Source: an uncultured SAR86 cluster bacterium (GTDB lineage Bacteria > Pseudomonadota > Gammaproteobacteria > Magnimaribacterales > AG-339-G14). Taken from it: a stretch of 64,000 nucleotides of DNA. Made by a program: the position numbers and the translations under genes. Positions 29,496 through 42,099 of this stretch are shown here, one piece after another (positions within the stretch are counted from its first letter, which is position 1; every line of letters starts with the position of its first letter). Under the pieces are notes generated by a model. The model was given only the letters and a program-made list of their open reading frames with translations, had not been told where the DNA came from and ran no database searches. The stretch covers positions 124,001 through 188,000 of the forward strand of contig CACMTR010000002.1 of the NCBI GenBank assembly GCA_902616715.1, given 5' to 3'.

Positions 29496-30628
29496 GCTTG
29501 AAACACCTCTCCAGTTAAAGATGGAATAGCTCCTGTAGAAGATTTGAGGTCAATTTTTTTATTTTCTAATCTTTGCTTCGCTAGCCATCCAAATGTAGAG
29601 GTCTCCACAAACATAGGGTCAATTCCAAGAGTTTTAGTATTACCAATAGACCAATTTCTGGGTAATTTTGTTTTTATTCTTTTTATTAAATAAGAATTCT
29701 TTGAACCACCGCCACAAATATAGATGTTTAATTTTTTCGAAGAACAGTTTTTTACAAGTGAATTAACCAAAGTTAAAGCAGTAATTTCAGTCATTGCAGA
29801 AATCCAATCAAACTTGCTTAGATTCGAATTTTTAAAAAATAGTTTGGAAAAGTCATAATTTTCAGTTGAGTCACTTTTAGGTATCTCTAAATTAAAAAAG
29901 GGTTTTTTAATCACTAGATCGACAGTTTTTCTAACTTTTTTAAAATCACCCTTTCTTGCAAAATCTCCATTTTTATCAAATAAAAATTTTCCACCTATTA
30001 GCTTCTTTACACTTTGATCAATTAGACAATTTCCTGGACCAGTATCCCATCCAATTGTCTTTTTATTCTTTAGCAACAGTGTAATATTAGTGATTCCTCC
30101 TATATTTATAATAGCTCGATTCTTTGCCTTATCTCTTAAAAAAAAATTATGAAAAGACGGAGTAAGAGGAGCACCACTGCCTCCATTCGTAATATTTGTT
30201 TGACGGAAATTACCAATCGTTGTGATGCCAGTTAGGTTCGAAATTATTTTTGGATTTCCTATTTGAAGAGAATAAGGTTTTTTTGAAAAAGGACGGTGTT
30301 GAATGGTCTGACCATGAGAACCGAGTGCATGGATATCAGAATTTCTCAATTTGGATTTTTTTAGTAATTTCCTCACCACGTTAACCGTTTCAAAGGTAAA
30401 TTCCTCATCTGCTTCTCTTAGCTCTTTAGTTGGGTAAAGAAAAAGATTTTTTTTCATTTTAGATAACTCCATCATTTTATTTGACAGTGTTTTTGGCATT
30501 TTCACTGAATAAGAGTTTATGACTTTTATTTTATTAGTTATCTTTAAAAGAGTCGCATCTATCGAATCCATACTTGTACCCGATAGGGTGCCAATATATA
30601 AATTATTTTTTTTACTAATTGGCTGCAT
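29492..30628 (-). CDS. anmK: Anhydro-N-acetylmuramic acid kinase
   Basis: AnmK converts anhydro-MurNAc from cell-wall turnover into MurNAc-6-phosphate. The 378-residue sugar-kinase fold protein begins YIGTLSGTSMDSIDATLL, the ATP-binding signature of the family. ALGSHGQTIQHRP, NIGGITNIT, WDTGPGNCLID and ICGGGSKNSYL follow. It lies on the minus strand downstream of mepM, overlapping it by 14 bp. Together with mpl (13.7 kb) it shows that peptidoglycan fragments are reused. Confidence 0.95.
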   Translation of the reverse strand: MQPISKKNNLYIGTLSGTSMDSIDATLLKITNKIKVINSYSVKMPKTLSNKMMELSKMKKNLFLYPTKELREADEEFTFETVNVVRKLLKKSKLRNSDIHALGSHGQTIQHRPFSKKPYSLQIGNPKIISNLTGITTIGNFRQTNITNGGSGAPLTPSFHNFFLRDKAKNRAIINIGGITNITLLLKNKKTIGWDTGPGNCLIDQSVKKLIGGKFLFDKNGDFARKGDFKKVRKTVDLVIKKPFFNLEIPKSDSTENYDFSKLFFKNSNLSKFDWISAMTEITALTLVNSLVKNCSSKKLNIYICGGGSKNSYLIKRIKTKLPRNWSIGNTKTLGIDPMFVETSTFGWLAKQRLENKKIDLKSSTGAIPSLTGEVFQA

Positions 30629-31901
30629 AGATTTGTAAATATAAATTATCTATTCTATTAATCATTCGAACAGCTAAATTTTGAAAACCTTCTTTTTCTG
30701 AATCGCCTATTGGCTCTGCATCAGGAAGCTTTACCGTTAGAGGATCTGTATGCATGCCATTTACTCTGAATTCATAATGCAGGTGATATCCAGTAGCTAA
30801 TCCGGATTTACCAACATAACCAATTACCTCGCCCTGAGAGACTTTGTCACCTAGCTTTAAGCCTTTTTTATATTTAAATAGATGTGCATATCTGGTTGAA
30901 TAATCCTCTGAGTGCTTAATTTCAATTAATTTTCCATACCCTCCTTTATTGCCGATATAGGAGACAGACCCTGAGCTAGTGGAAATAATTGGAGTTCCTT
31001 TAGGAGCAGCATAATCTACTCCAGTATGGGCACGAATTTTATTTAAAACCGGATGCTTCCTATTTAAATTGTATTTTGAGCTAATGTAACTGAATTCGAC
31101 AGGAGTTCTTAAAAAAGCTTTTTTCACGTTTTTTCCTCGCAAGGAGAAATATTCTTTTGTCCCGTCTTTATAGAAATATCTAATAGCCGTATAGACTTTA
31201 TTGCCTCTTAAAAACCTTGCAGCTTTTATATCAGGATTTTTTACTTGTTTTCCTTTCCAATAAAAATCTTCGTATAAAACGTCAAATTTATCACCGGGCC
31301 TGATATCAAATATAAAGTCTATATCCCATCCAAACAAATAGACTAAATCCATGATAAGACTATCAGACAATCCTTCTCTTACAGCAGACTCATATAAAGA
31401 ATTATCAATTGTAACTGAAGCAAATCTCTCGAGTTTTTCTAAAGGTCTTGAAAAGTTTTGTATTTTGAAGAGTCCATTTTTATATGTGGCCAAGATGCCA
31501 TCTAACTCATTAGTGGTTAAAAAGATTTCATCAGGTTCTCCTGAAATTGTCTTTTTAACTTCAAGGGTATCGCCAACTTTTATTTGAGCTAATTTTTCAG
31601 ACCCACTTGTTTTGATAAGAGTCCTTATATAGACATCTTTGATATTAGATTTTTTGAGCAAATTCAATAAAGTGTCATTTTTCTTAATTTCAAAGATTTG
31701 AACTACATCATTTGTATCATCTTCGAGAGAAAGACGATCATCAGAAAATAAAACTTTTTCTCTCACCACTTCCTTTTGAATAAATTCCTGATTATCTGAT
31801 GAAATAGAAATTTTTGGCGAAAAAATGATTCCGATAAATAACACAACAAAAATTATTAAAAAAAGTAAATAGTATTTGAGTTCAAAAAAAAGATTTTTCA
31901 T
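30615..31901 (-). CDS. mepM: M23-family murein endopeptidase, MepM-like
   Basis: This 428-residue membrane-anchored peptidase opens peptidoglycan crosslinks. A single hydrophobic segment (about residues 9-28) anchors the N-terminus in the inner membrane. A LysM/OapA-like region (about 65-110, FEIKKNDTLLNLLKKSNI) and a long beta domain follow. The LytM catalytic domain has HTGVDYAAPKGTPI (HxxxD) and GYHLHYEFRVNG (HxH), so it should be active rather than an EnvC-like activator. The gene order anmK-mepM-tyrS matches Pseudomonas. It is divergent from tyrS. Confidence 0.92.
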   Translation of the reverse strand: MKNLFFELKYYLLFLIIFVVLFIGIIFSPKISISSDNQEFIQKEVVREKVLFSDDRLSLEDDTNDVVQIFEIKKNDTLLNLLKKSNIKDVYIRTLIKTSGSEKLAQIKVGDTLEVKKTISGEPDEIFLTTNELDGILATYKNGLFKIQNFSRPLEKLERFASVTIDNSLYESAVREGLSDSLIMDLVYLFGWDIDFIFDIRPGDKFDVLYEDFYWKGKQVKNPDIKAARFLRGNKVYTAIRYFYKDGTKEYFSLRGKNVKKAFLRTPVEFSYISSKYNLNRKHPVLNKIRAHTGVDYAAPKGTPIISTSSGSVSYIGNKGGYGKLIEIKHSEDYSTRYAHLFKYKKGLKLGDKVSQGEVIGYVGKSGLATGYHLHYEFRVNGMHTDPLTVKLPDAEPIGDSEKEGFQNLAVRMINRIDNLYLQIYAAN

Positions 31902-31964
31902 TTTTAATCTTCAATTATTTAATCTGTTAAAGTTATAAAAGTTATTTTTTGATATTCTATTTAA

Positions 31965-33188
31965 ATGCGTACAGTTCAAGAAAAAATCGAAATACTTCTA
32001 AGAGGCATCGAAGAAGTAATCCCTAAAAAAGATTTTATCTCTTTGATCGAAAAGAAACAAAAGTTAACTGTAAAAGCTGGGTTTGATCCGACTTCACCCG
32101 ATTTGCATTTGGGTCATACGGTTTTAATAAATAAGTTAAAACAATTTCAAGATTTAGGTCATAAAGTTATTTTTTTGATTGGTGATTTTACGGGCTCCAT
32201 TGGCGATCCTTCAGGAGTTAGCGAAACAAGACCTGTCTTATCAAAAAAGGAGCTAAAAAAAAATGCAGCCACATATAAAAACCAAATATTCAAAATTTTA
32301 GATCCAAAAAAAACCGAAATACAATTTAATTCAAGCTGGTTTGATAAAATGAAGCCACAAGATTTTATTAAATTAGCCTCTTCAATGACTGTTGCTAGGA
32401 TGCTTGAAAGGGAAGATTTTAGTAAAAGATATAAATCAAACCAGCCAATTTCAATTCATGAATTTTTATACCCCTTAGTTCAAGGATACGATTCCTTTTT
32501 TTTAAAAGCTGATGTTGAACTAGGAGGAACAGATCAAAAGTTTAATTTACTAGTCGGAAGAGATATTCAAAAGATCAATGGGATGAAAGAACAAATCATT
32601 ATTACCCTTCCTATTCTTGAAGGTTTGGATGGGGTGAAGAAAATGTCTAAGTCTTTAAATAATTATGTAGGGTTAGCAGATAATCATGATGAGATGTTCG
32701 GAAAGTTAATGTCTATTTCGGATGAAATGATGTGGCGTTATTATGATCTTCTTAGTTTTAAAACCAATAAAGAAATTGAAAAACTAAAAAAAATGTCATC
32801 TTCTGGGAGTGATTTAATGGAGGCAAAGTTTAAGTTGAGCTTGGAAATTGTAGAAAGATTTCATGGAAAAAAGAAATCAGAAATGGCAATGGAGGAATTT
32901 AAAAATAGATTTGGCAAAAAACTAAACCCCTCAAATATTTTAAACCTAGATCTAGAAATTAAAGAGAATTCTCTAAAATTAATTGATCTCTTAGCTCATT
33001 CTGGGCTCGGAGAAAATATACTTTGTCAAAGTAAATCTGAAGCTAAAAGAATGTTAGCCCAATCTGCAGTAAAGGTTGATGGAAAAAAGGTAACAAGGGA
33101 GGATTTCTCAATCAAAATTAACAAAAAAACCTTAATTCAGGTAGGGAAAAGAAGACATTTAAAAATTACTTTAAAAAGCTCAAATTAA
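31965..33188 (+). CDS. tyrS: Tyrosyl-tRNA synthetase
   Basis: This class I synthetase charges tRNA-Tyr. At 407 aa it fits. The HIGH-type motif is [10 protein letters not shown] and the KMSKS loop reads [11 protein letters not shown]. Other features are [35 protein letters not shown] and a C-terminal S4 RNA-binding domain (about 340-405). No T-box leader is visible in the 63-bp upstream gap. The rRNA operon begins about 200 bp downstream on the same strand, as in Pseudomonas, where tyrS precedes a 16S gene. Confidence 0.96.
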   Translation: MRTVQEKIEILLRGIEEVIPKKDFISLIEKKQKLTVKAGFDPTSPDLHLGHTVLINKLKQFQDLGHKVIFLIGDFTGSIGDPSGVSETRPVLSKKELKKNAATYKNQIFKILDPKKTEIQFNSSWFDKMKPQDFIKLASSMTVARMLEREDFSKRYKSNQPISIHEFLYPLVQGYDSFFLKADVELGGTDQKFNLLVGRDIQKINGMKEQIIITLPILEGLDGVKKMSKSLNNYVGLADNHDEMFGKLMSISDEMMWRYYDLLSFKTNKEIEKLKKMSSSGSDLMEAKFKLSLEIVERFHGKKKSEMAMEEFKNRFGKKLNPSNILNLDLEIKENSLKLIDLLAHSGLGENILCQSKSEAKRMLAQSAVKVDGKKVTREDFSIKINKKTLIQVGKRRHLKITLKSSN

Positions 33189-33190
33189 AC

Positions 33191-33226
33191 CTTTAATTAA
33201 GTCAATTCATATGTATAATCGCCAAT
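33191..33226 (+). promoter_or_regulatory. Candidate rRNA operon promoter
   Basis: A perfect TATAAT stands at 33214-33219, right after tyrS and about 165 bp before the 16S gene. The -35 position holds CTTTAA, a poor match, in an AT-rich stretch that could act as an UP element. The bases after the -10 are CGCC, a G/C-rich discriminator like those of stringently controlled rRNA promoters sensitive to ppGpp and DksA. A dksA-like gene is present in the window. No other good -10/-35 pair was found in the leader. Confidence 0.5.
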
Positions 33227-33249
33227 TCCTGCGCTAAATTTGGCGTAGG

Positions 33250-33263
33250 GTGTTTTTTAAAAG
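33250..33263 (+). promoter_or_regulatory. Candidate boxA antitermination element, rRNA leader
   Basis: GTGTTTTTTAAAAG in the leader resembles the boxA consensus TGCTCTTTAACA (9 of 12 positions) and recurs exactly in the 16S-23S spacer at 34993-35006. Paired copies before 16S and before 23S are the normal arrangement for Nus-factor antitermination of rRNA operons. Confidence 0.55.
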
Positions 33264-33266
33264 ATT

Positions 33267-33291
33267 AGTTCATGTAATTCGTGCGGACACT
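33267..33291 (+). other. 5' arm of the 16S pre-rRNA processing stem
   Basis: This 25-nt leader segment (AGTTCATGTAATTCGTGCGG plus ACACT) is complementary, with only three non-matching positions, to the spacer segment 34943-34967. The two arms enclose the 16S gene and would form the long stem cut by RNase III during 16S maturation. Both arms are seen directly; RNase III use is inferred from the known rRNA pathway. Confidence 0.85.
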
Positions 33292-33384
33292 TGCCTTGTA
33301 AGTAAAGGTACGTGTCACTTTTTGAATATTTATATTCAAAACCCTTTTTTGATATTTTTTTTAGAAAAAAGTATCCGTTTAATT

Positions 33385-34918
<1,534 letters not shown>

Positions 34919-34942
34919 CTATAAAACACGATTTTTACTGTG

Positions 34943-34967
34943 AGTGTCCGCTCGAATTGCATGAATT
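34943..34967 (+). other. 3' arm of the 16S pre-rRNA processing stem
   Basis: AGTGTCCGCTCGAATTGCAT followed by GAATT pairs with the leader arm at 33267-33291. It lies 24 nt after the mature 16S end, the expected place for the RNase III stem. Confidence 0.85.
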
Positions 34968-34992
34968 AATTTTCTAATCTTTAAGGTTAAGA

Positions 34993-35006
34993 GTGTTTTT
35001 TAAAAG
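34993..35006 (+). promoter_or_regulatory. Candidate boxA element, 16S-23S spacer
   Basis: GTGTTTTTTAAAAG is an exact repeat of the leader element at 33250-33263. Its position before the 23S gene fits a second boxA for antitermination. Confidence 0.55.
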
Positions 35007-35020
35007 TATTGTGATCCAAA

Positions 35021-35114
35021 TATTAATAATTATTGTTATCAATTATTAATAGAATTTTTAAAAGTTTTTAAAACTTTTAAACATCAAGTTCAAGAATTAA
35101 TTTAATTTAATTCT
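35021..35114 (+). repeat. Three AT-rich inverted repeats in the rRNA spacer
   Basis: Three consecutive hairpin-forming units occupy the place where spacer tRNAs usually lie. Unit 1 has arms TATTAATAATT and AATTATTAATA with a 9-nt loop (35021-35051). Unit 2 has perfect 12-nt arms TTTAAAAGTTTT and AAAACTTTTAAA with a 1-nt gap (35057-35081). Unit 3 has arms AGAATTAA and TTAATTCT with a 6-nt loop (35093-35114). Stability is low because the arms are nearly all A/T. Confidence 0.75.
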
Positions 35115-35180
35115 GAATGCTAATGGCAAATAAAATTAGGCGCTTATTATTCAAATTGTCTTAACTATTAAACTTTTTTG

Positions 35181-35193
35181 TTTAGAAACATTT

Positions 35194-35199
<6 letters not shown>
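35181..35199 (+). other. 5' arm of the 23S pre-rRNA processing stem
   Basis: TTTAGAAACATTTGTTAAG pairs over 19 nt, with one mismatch, with 38089-38107 after the 23S gene. Its last bases include the mature 23S 5' end. This is the usual RNase III stem enclosing 23S rRNA. Confidence 0.85.
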
Positions 35200-38088
<2,889 letters not shown>

Positions 38089-38097
<9 letters not shown>

Positions 38098-38107
38098 TGT
38101 TTCTAAA
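38089..38107 (+). other. 3' arm of the 23S pre-rRNA processing stem
   Basis: CTTAACTAATGTTTCTAAA is the partner of 35181-35199 (18 of 19 positions pair) and begins inside the last bases of the 23S gene. Confidence 0.85.
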
Positions 38108-38166
38108 TTTGAATGTAATCGCCTGATTTCAAAATTTAATTGGATCACAGTATGTAATGAGAATTT

Positions 38167-38284
38167 TGTCCGATGACAATAGCGAGTGTGACCCACCTGA
38201 TACCATATCGAACTCAGAAGTGAAACCACTTAGCGCCGATGGTAGTGTAGTCTTTTCTATGCGAGAGTAGGACATCGTCGGACT
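38167..38284 (+). rRNA. rrf: 5S ribosomal RNA
   Basis: This gene of about 118 nt has the conserved core CCATATCGAACTCAGAAGTG and the AGCGCCGATGGTAGTG helix. The terminal helix pairs GTCCGATGAC with ATCGTCGGAC. An extra perfect 9-bp inverted repeat, TAATGAGAA (38156-38164) and TTCTCATTA (38284-38292), extends the stem outside the mature RNA and is probably the RNase E/III processing site. Only about 12 nt separate the mature 3' end from the stop codon of the convergent pantothenate kinase gene. Confidence 0.96.
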
Positions 38285-38295
38285 TCTCATTAAAT

Positions 38296-39102
38296 TTAAA
38301 TTGTTCCCATACAAATTGCATATTCACCTTTTTCATTAAAGGCGACTTCGATTCCTGCCAACTTAAATCCATCGACTAAAATTTCCTTCATCAAAGTATA
38401 TTTTTGTGTTCGCCCTATTACATATACTTTTTTAATATCATAAAAAAAGGCAGATGTGATTGCAGTTTTTAAAATGGTTTGACCAACCATACTAATTATT
38501 CCAGCGGCAAGATCTTCTTTTGAGCAATCAGAAAATTCACTCCTTCCAAAATTAACGGCACTAGCTGTTTCTGGCAGGTTGCCTATTGGCCCTGTTACAA
38601 CATCTTTCAAAAGTAAATCAACTTTTTCTTTTTCACCTTTAGCTGCTAGGGAATTTATTACTTCAGGCGAATCTTCTTTAATAATTAAACTACTAAGACC
38701 TTTGATGGTTCCTCCCCCAAGTCCTGTTCCACCAGCATGAAAAATTTCATTATTTTTTTTTATTGCGCAGGCCGAGCCGGAACCTAAGCTAATCACCATG
38801 AAAGAGGTTTCTTCAGGTTTATAGAGAAGACTTGCTCCATTAACAATGGCATCGATCTCATTATAGTGATCAATTTTAATATCCTTGTAACATGATGGAA
38901 GGTCTAAATGTTTTCCTCCGGTTACTCCTATTTTTATTAAGTCATCAAGCTCAGAGACACAAGAATCTACAATCTCCTTCAAAAAACCGAAAGAGGCTCC
39001 TTTCGAATCAAAAGTTCTAAAATCGAGTTTTGAGTTCTTTGAAATGACAACATCGGTATTAGTAATACCGAAGTCTATTCCTAATTTTATAGATTTAGCC
39101 AT
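38296..39102 (-). CDS. Type II pantothenate kinase-like protein
   Basis: This protein of about 268 aa resembles the eukaryotic/staphylococcal type II pantothenate kinases (CoaW), which start CoA synthesis and are not inhibited by CoA like type I. Signatures are the ASKHA phosphate loop GIDFGITNTDVVI, the central VISLGSGSACAI and GGTGLGGGTIKGLSSL, and KVYVIGRTQKY near the C-terminus. It is not related to E. coli CoaA or to type III CoaX. The track starts at a TTG; the ATG at 39100-39102 (MAKSIK) is better. It is the last gene of the minus-strand operon with the diiron protein and CobT/CobS-like genes and runs into the rRNA operon. Confidence 0.85.
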   Translation of the reverse strand: MAKSIKLGIDFGITNTDVVISKNSKLDFRTFDSKGASFGFLKEIVDSCVSELDDLIKIGVTGGKHLDLPSCYKDIKIDHYNEIDAIVNGASLLYKPEETSFMVISLGSGSACAIKKNNEIFHAGGTGLGGGTIKGLSSLIIKEDSPEVINSLAAKGEKEKVDLLLKDVVTGPIGNLPETASAVNFGRSEFSDCSKEDLAAGIISMVGQTILKTAITSAFFYDIKKVYVIGRTQKYTLMKEILVDGFKLAGIEVAFNEKGEYAICMGTI

Positions 39103-39136
39103 ATTGCTGTTATCAACAGCCAATATAGACTAAAAA

Positions 39137-40288
39137 CTAAGCGTTTGCTTGAGCTTCTTGAATTGCTGCAAGCATCTCATCAGAATCTTTTTTAACTTCT
39201 TCTGACGTTTCAAGAGGTTTTGAAATTTCAGCCCAGTCGATTTCATAATCGCTAGCTGCATTTTCGTATTCTAAGATACCCAGCTCTTCGTATTTTGGTC
39301 TTATTGATTCAGTTAACAATCCAATTCTTTTAAGATTAGGCATTACCCTAGAAAATAAGAAACTCCTAAATTGGTCAAGTCCACCGTTATTTAATTGGAA
39401 AACTCTTGCCTCTTCTTCGGACATCTTTAAAAATTTGGACATGGCTTTAGTGTTGATTAATCTTTCTTTAGAAACCACACAAGCTTCAAAAGCGAATTCC
39501 GCTCTTTCCTCTATTTCTTCGGGAGATAAAGTTTTTACAAAATCTTCCAAGTAATTTATTCCAAAAGTAACGTGTCTAGCTTCGTCTCTGATAATGTAAT
39601 GAAGTAACGTTTGCAACAATGGATCTCTTGCAGATAATTTCATGTTTGTGAAAGCTGCAAGAGCCAATCCTTCAATAATAATCTGCATTCCAATGAATTT
39701 AAGATCCCATCTCTCATCAGTAAGAATCTTATCAAGAAGAGCTTTTAAATTAGGGTTAATAGGGTAATGAAAACCTATTTTTTCTTGCAAATATCTATTA
39801 AAAACTTCAACGTGCCTAGCTTCATCAAAAGTTTGTGAAGCTGCGTACATTTTTGCATTGAAAGTAGGAGCACAGCTGGCGATTTGAGAAGCAACTAAAA
39901 GCGCTCCTTGTTCGCCATGCAAAAATTGACATAAAACTTCAGCAGTTTCGTGTCTATCAAATTCAATTTTTTCTTCATCAGAAAGAGCTTTGTATGCGTC
40001 TAGTTGTTCGTGAGGGAATTCGACACCATCTACTCCCAAAAGCTTCTCATCTTTTGGATGATTGTAGCTCCAGTCAAGATCTATTGATCCATTCCAATTA
40101 AGTTCTTTTCCTAATTCATAAAGTTTTTTTATTCTGTTTTCAGCAACTGTGTAGTCCCAATTGTAGGAACCTGTAAGAGGAGTGTTGAAAATCTCAACTA
40201 CATCTTCAACGTCCTTTTCCTTAAGGTCCAATTCGTCGTCAAAGTAGACTAAATCTTCAGGTGGTCCAGCTCTTTTAGTTATTTTCAT
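39137..40288 (-). CDS. Ferritin-like diiron protein, probable oxygenase
   Basis: This 383-residue, mostly helical protein has the ferritin-like diiron pattern: Glu in FLHGEQGALL, DEARHVEVF (ExxH), Glu in IIEGLALAAF, and a second DEARHVTFG (ExxH). This is the ligand layout of ribonucleotide-reductase R2-like and AurF-like oxygenases. It lacks a clear R2 tyrosine context and no nrdA is nearby, so an oxygenase or desaturase-like role is more likely. The substrate is unknown. The C-terminal 30 residues are acidic and probably disordered. It is co-directional with CobT-like (53 bp upstream) and the pantothenate kinase (34 bp downstream). Confidence 0.8.
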   Translation of the reverse strand: MKITKRAGPPEDLVYFDDELDLKEKDVEDVVEIFNTPLTGSYNWDYTVAENRIKKLYELGKELNWNGSIDLDWSYNHPKDEKLLGVDGVEFPHEQLDAYKALSDEEKIEFDRHETAEVLCQFLHGEQGALLVASQIASCAPTFNAKMYAASQTFDEARHVEVFNRYLQEKIGFHYPINPNLKALLDKILTDERWDLKFIGMQIIIEGLALAAFTNMKLSARDPLLQTLLHYIIRDEARHVTFGINYLEDFVKTLSPEEIEERAEFAFEACVVSKERLINTKAMSKFLKMSEEEARVFQLNNGGLDQFRSFLFSRVMPNLKRIGLLTESIRPKYEELGILEYENAASDYEIDWAEISKPLETSEEVKKDSDEMLAAIQEAQANA

Positions 40289-40341
40289 ACTTATAAATTA
40301 TTCCTTTGAAGCAATAAAGTCAATAGATATAAAAGCTATGC

Positions 40342-42099
40342 TTATGCTTTGTTTTCAGCAAATAATTCAGTTAGCTGCTCTAACATTACTCCGCCTAACT
40401 CTTCTGCTCTGTGTATAGTTACAGCTTTCGAATAATATCTCGTGACATCATGTCCTATGCCTATCGCTATGAGATCGATATCTGTTTTATTTTCTATATC
40501 TTTAATGACTAATTTCAAGTGATTATCTAAATAACTAGTTGAATTGGTCGATAAAGTACTATCATCCACGGGAGCACCGTCAGATATAACCATTAAAATT
40601 TGTCTCTGTTCTGGTCTTTTGAAAAGTCTGCTACAGGCCCAAAGCAAAGCTTCGCCATCAACGTTTTCTTTTAAAAGTCCCTCTCGAAGCATTAAGCCTA
40701 AATTCTTTTTTGCCCTTCGCCAAGCAAGATCAGCAGGTTTGAAAATTATGTGACTTAAATCATTTAATCTACCTGGATTATTTGGTTTGCCGCATTCGAC
40801 CCAAAGCTTTCTGCTGTCACCACCCTTCCAATGCTTCGTTGTAAAACCAAGTATCTCTGTCTTTATATTACATCTATCAAGAGTGGCTCCAATAATGTCT
40901 GCGGAAATAGCAGCTGTTGTCATGGATCGTCCTCTCATAGAACCTGAGCTATCTACTAAGATTGTTACAATCGTGTCTTTAAACTTAGTATCTTTTTCTT
41001 GTTTAAAACTTAATGGGGTAAGAGGGTCGGTAATAATTTTTGTTAATTTTGAAGTATCTAAAATACCTTCGTCTTTATCGTACTCCCAAGACCTATTCTG
41101 TTGTGCCAATAAAAGTCTTTGCAGTCTATTTGCTAGTTTTGCTATTACATTCTTACTAGGATCAATTAATTGATCTAATCTTAGCCTAAGCCTTTTCAAT
41201 TCTTCTTGAGCGCATAAATCTTCGGCATCTACAACTTCATCGAAATCTCTACAAAAAACTTTATATTCATGACTATTTTCAATATTGAATAATTCTTCAA
41301 GCTTTGATCTATTCTCGATCCAGTTTTCATCATTTTCTTCTACTTCTTCCTCTTCAAATTCCATTTCTTCAGAAGTTTCTGATTCCGTTGGCGTTTCTTC
41401 TGAAGAACCTTGTTCCTCTTGGGAGTCATCCTCCTGATTATCATCTTCTGAATCATCCTCATCGTTTTCATCCTCGGAAGAACTTTCTTCTTTTTGTTCT
41501 TCTTCTTCTTCAAATTTAATATTAAGTTCATTAAATAAGTTTTTAATGGTTTCTAAGTAAAGTTCTTTATCTTCAAGATTTGCTTCGAGAAGAGGAATGA
41601 ATCGTTTTTCAAGTTTTTTTAAATCATCTTCTAGAGGTTTAAGGATATCTTCTTCTAGAGGGACAAGTTTGTTTTTCAAAATTTTATGTTTTAACCATAT
41701 GTCGAGAGATTTATTAATGTTTTCTAATGCTGATTGAGGCTGAAATAGTGGAAGTTCATCAACAAAATTTTTGCGGAGATTACCTTTTAATCCTTTAAAT
41801 TGAAGTGAGCCTAAAATTTCAATTCGAATGTTGTTTTGTTCATTCAGGCTTTGGTCTAATTCAAGAACTCCAGTAGAACTATTTTTACGTTCATATGAAA
41901 ATTTTTCTTTTAGAGCAACTTTGTCAGCTTTAGCTCTACTAAGTGCTAAATTCTCTGGCGATAAGTCTTTTAAAGGAACTGAATTTGATTGAATCGAGTC
42001 ACTACCGAAACTAATTTCGAGTTCTTGTTTTGAAGAAATTGCTCTCGTAGAAGACGAAAGCGCCTCTTTTATAACCTGTTCTTTTGATCTGTCACTCAA
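40342..42099 (-). CDS. CobT-like VWA-domain protein
   Basis: This 585-residue protein has the CobT layout. An N-terminal helical domain runs to about residue 200. A very acidic low-complexity stretch (about 200-260, runs of E, D and S) follows. The C-terminal VWA domain has an intact MIDAS motif VDSSGSMRG and [11 protein letters not shown]. CobT partners the AAA+ ATPase CobS in aerobic cobaltochelatase, whose catalytic subunit CobN is not in this window. Its start overlaps CobS-like by 4 bp. The ORFs at 41304 and 41340 are frameshift shadows of the acidic stretch. The function may be cobalt insertion or maturation of another metalloenzyme. Confidence 0.87.
   Translation of the reverse strand: MSDRSKEQVIKEALSSSTRAISSKQELEISFGSDSIQSNSVPLKDLSPENLALSRAKADKVALKEKFSYERKNSSTGVLELDQSLNEQNNIRIEILGSLQFKGLKGNLRKNFVDELPLFQPQSALENINKSLDIWLKHKILKNKLVPLEEDILKPLEDDLKKLEKRFIPLLEANLEDKELYLETIKNLFNELNIKFEEEEEQKEESSSEDENDEDDSEDDNQEDDSQEEQGSSEETPTESETSEEMEFEEEEVEENDENWIENRSKLEELFNIENSHEYKVFCRDFDEVVDAEDLCAQEELKRLRLRLDQLIDPSKNVIAKLANRLQRLLLAQQNRSWEYDKDEGILDTSKLTKIITDPLTPLSFKQEKDTKFKDTIVTILVDSSGSMRGRSMTTAAISADIIGATLDRCNIKTEILGFTTKHWKGGDSRKLWVECGKPNNPGRLNDLSHIIFKPADLAWRRAKKNLGLMLREGLLKENVDGEALLWACSRLFKRPEQRQILMVISDGAPVDDSTLSTNSTSYLDNHLKLVIKDIENKTDIDLIAIGIGHDVTRYYSKAVTIHRAEELGGVMLEQLTELFAENKA

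Larger units (their letters stand above)
34919..35193 (+). other. 16S-23S internal transcribed spacer without tRNA genes
   Basis: The 275-bp spacer contains no tRNA-Ile, tRNA-Ala or tRNA-Glu sequence: no acceptor stem pairs, GGTTCGA-type T loop or trailing CCA was found on either strand. Instead it holds the 3' arm of the 16S processing stem, a boxA copy, three AT-rich inverted repeats and the 5' arm of the 23S processing stem. Confidence 0.85.

Noticed and set aside
33321-33356. Terminator in the rRNA leader (TTTGAATAT/ATATTCAAA then T-run)
   Set aside because: The stem is A/T-only apart from one G-C pair and lies inside the transcribed leader before 16S; unlikely to terminate an operon that has boxA.
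41304-41531. Highly repetitive ORFs over the CobT acidic stretch
   Set aside because: They are frame and strand shadows of the Glu/Asp/Ser-coding repeats (GAA/GAT/TCT codons).
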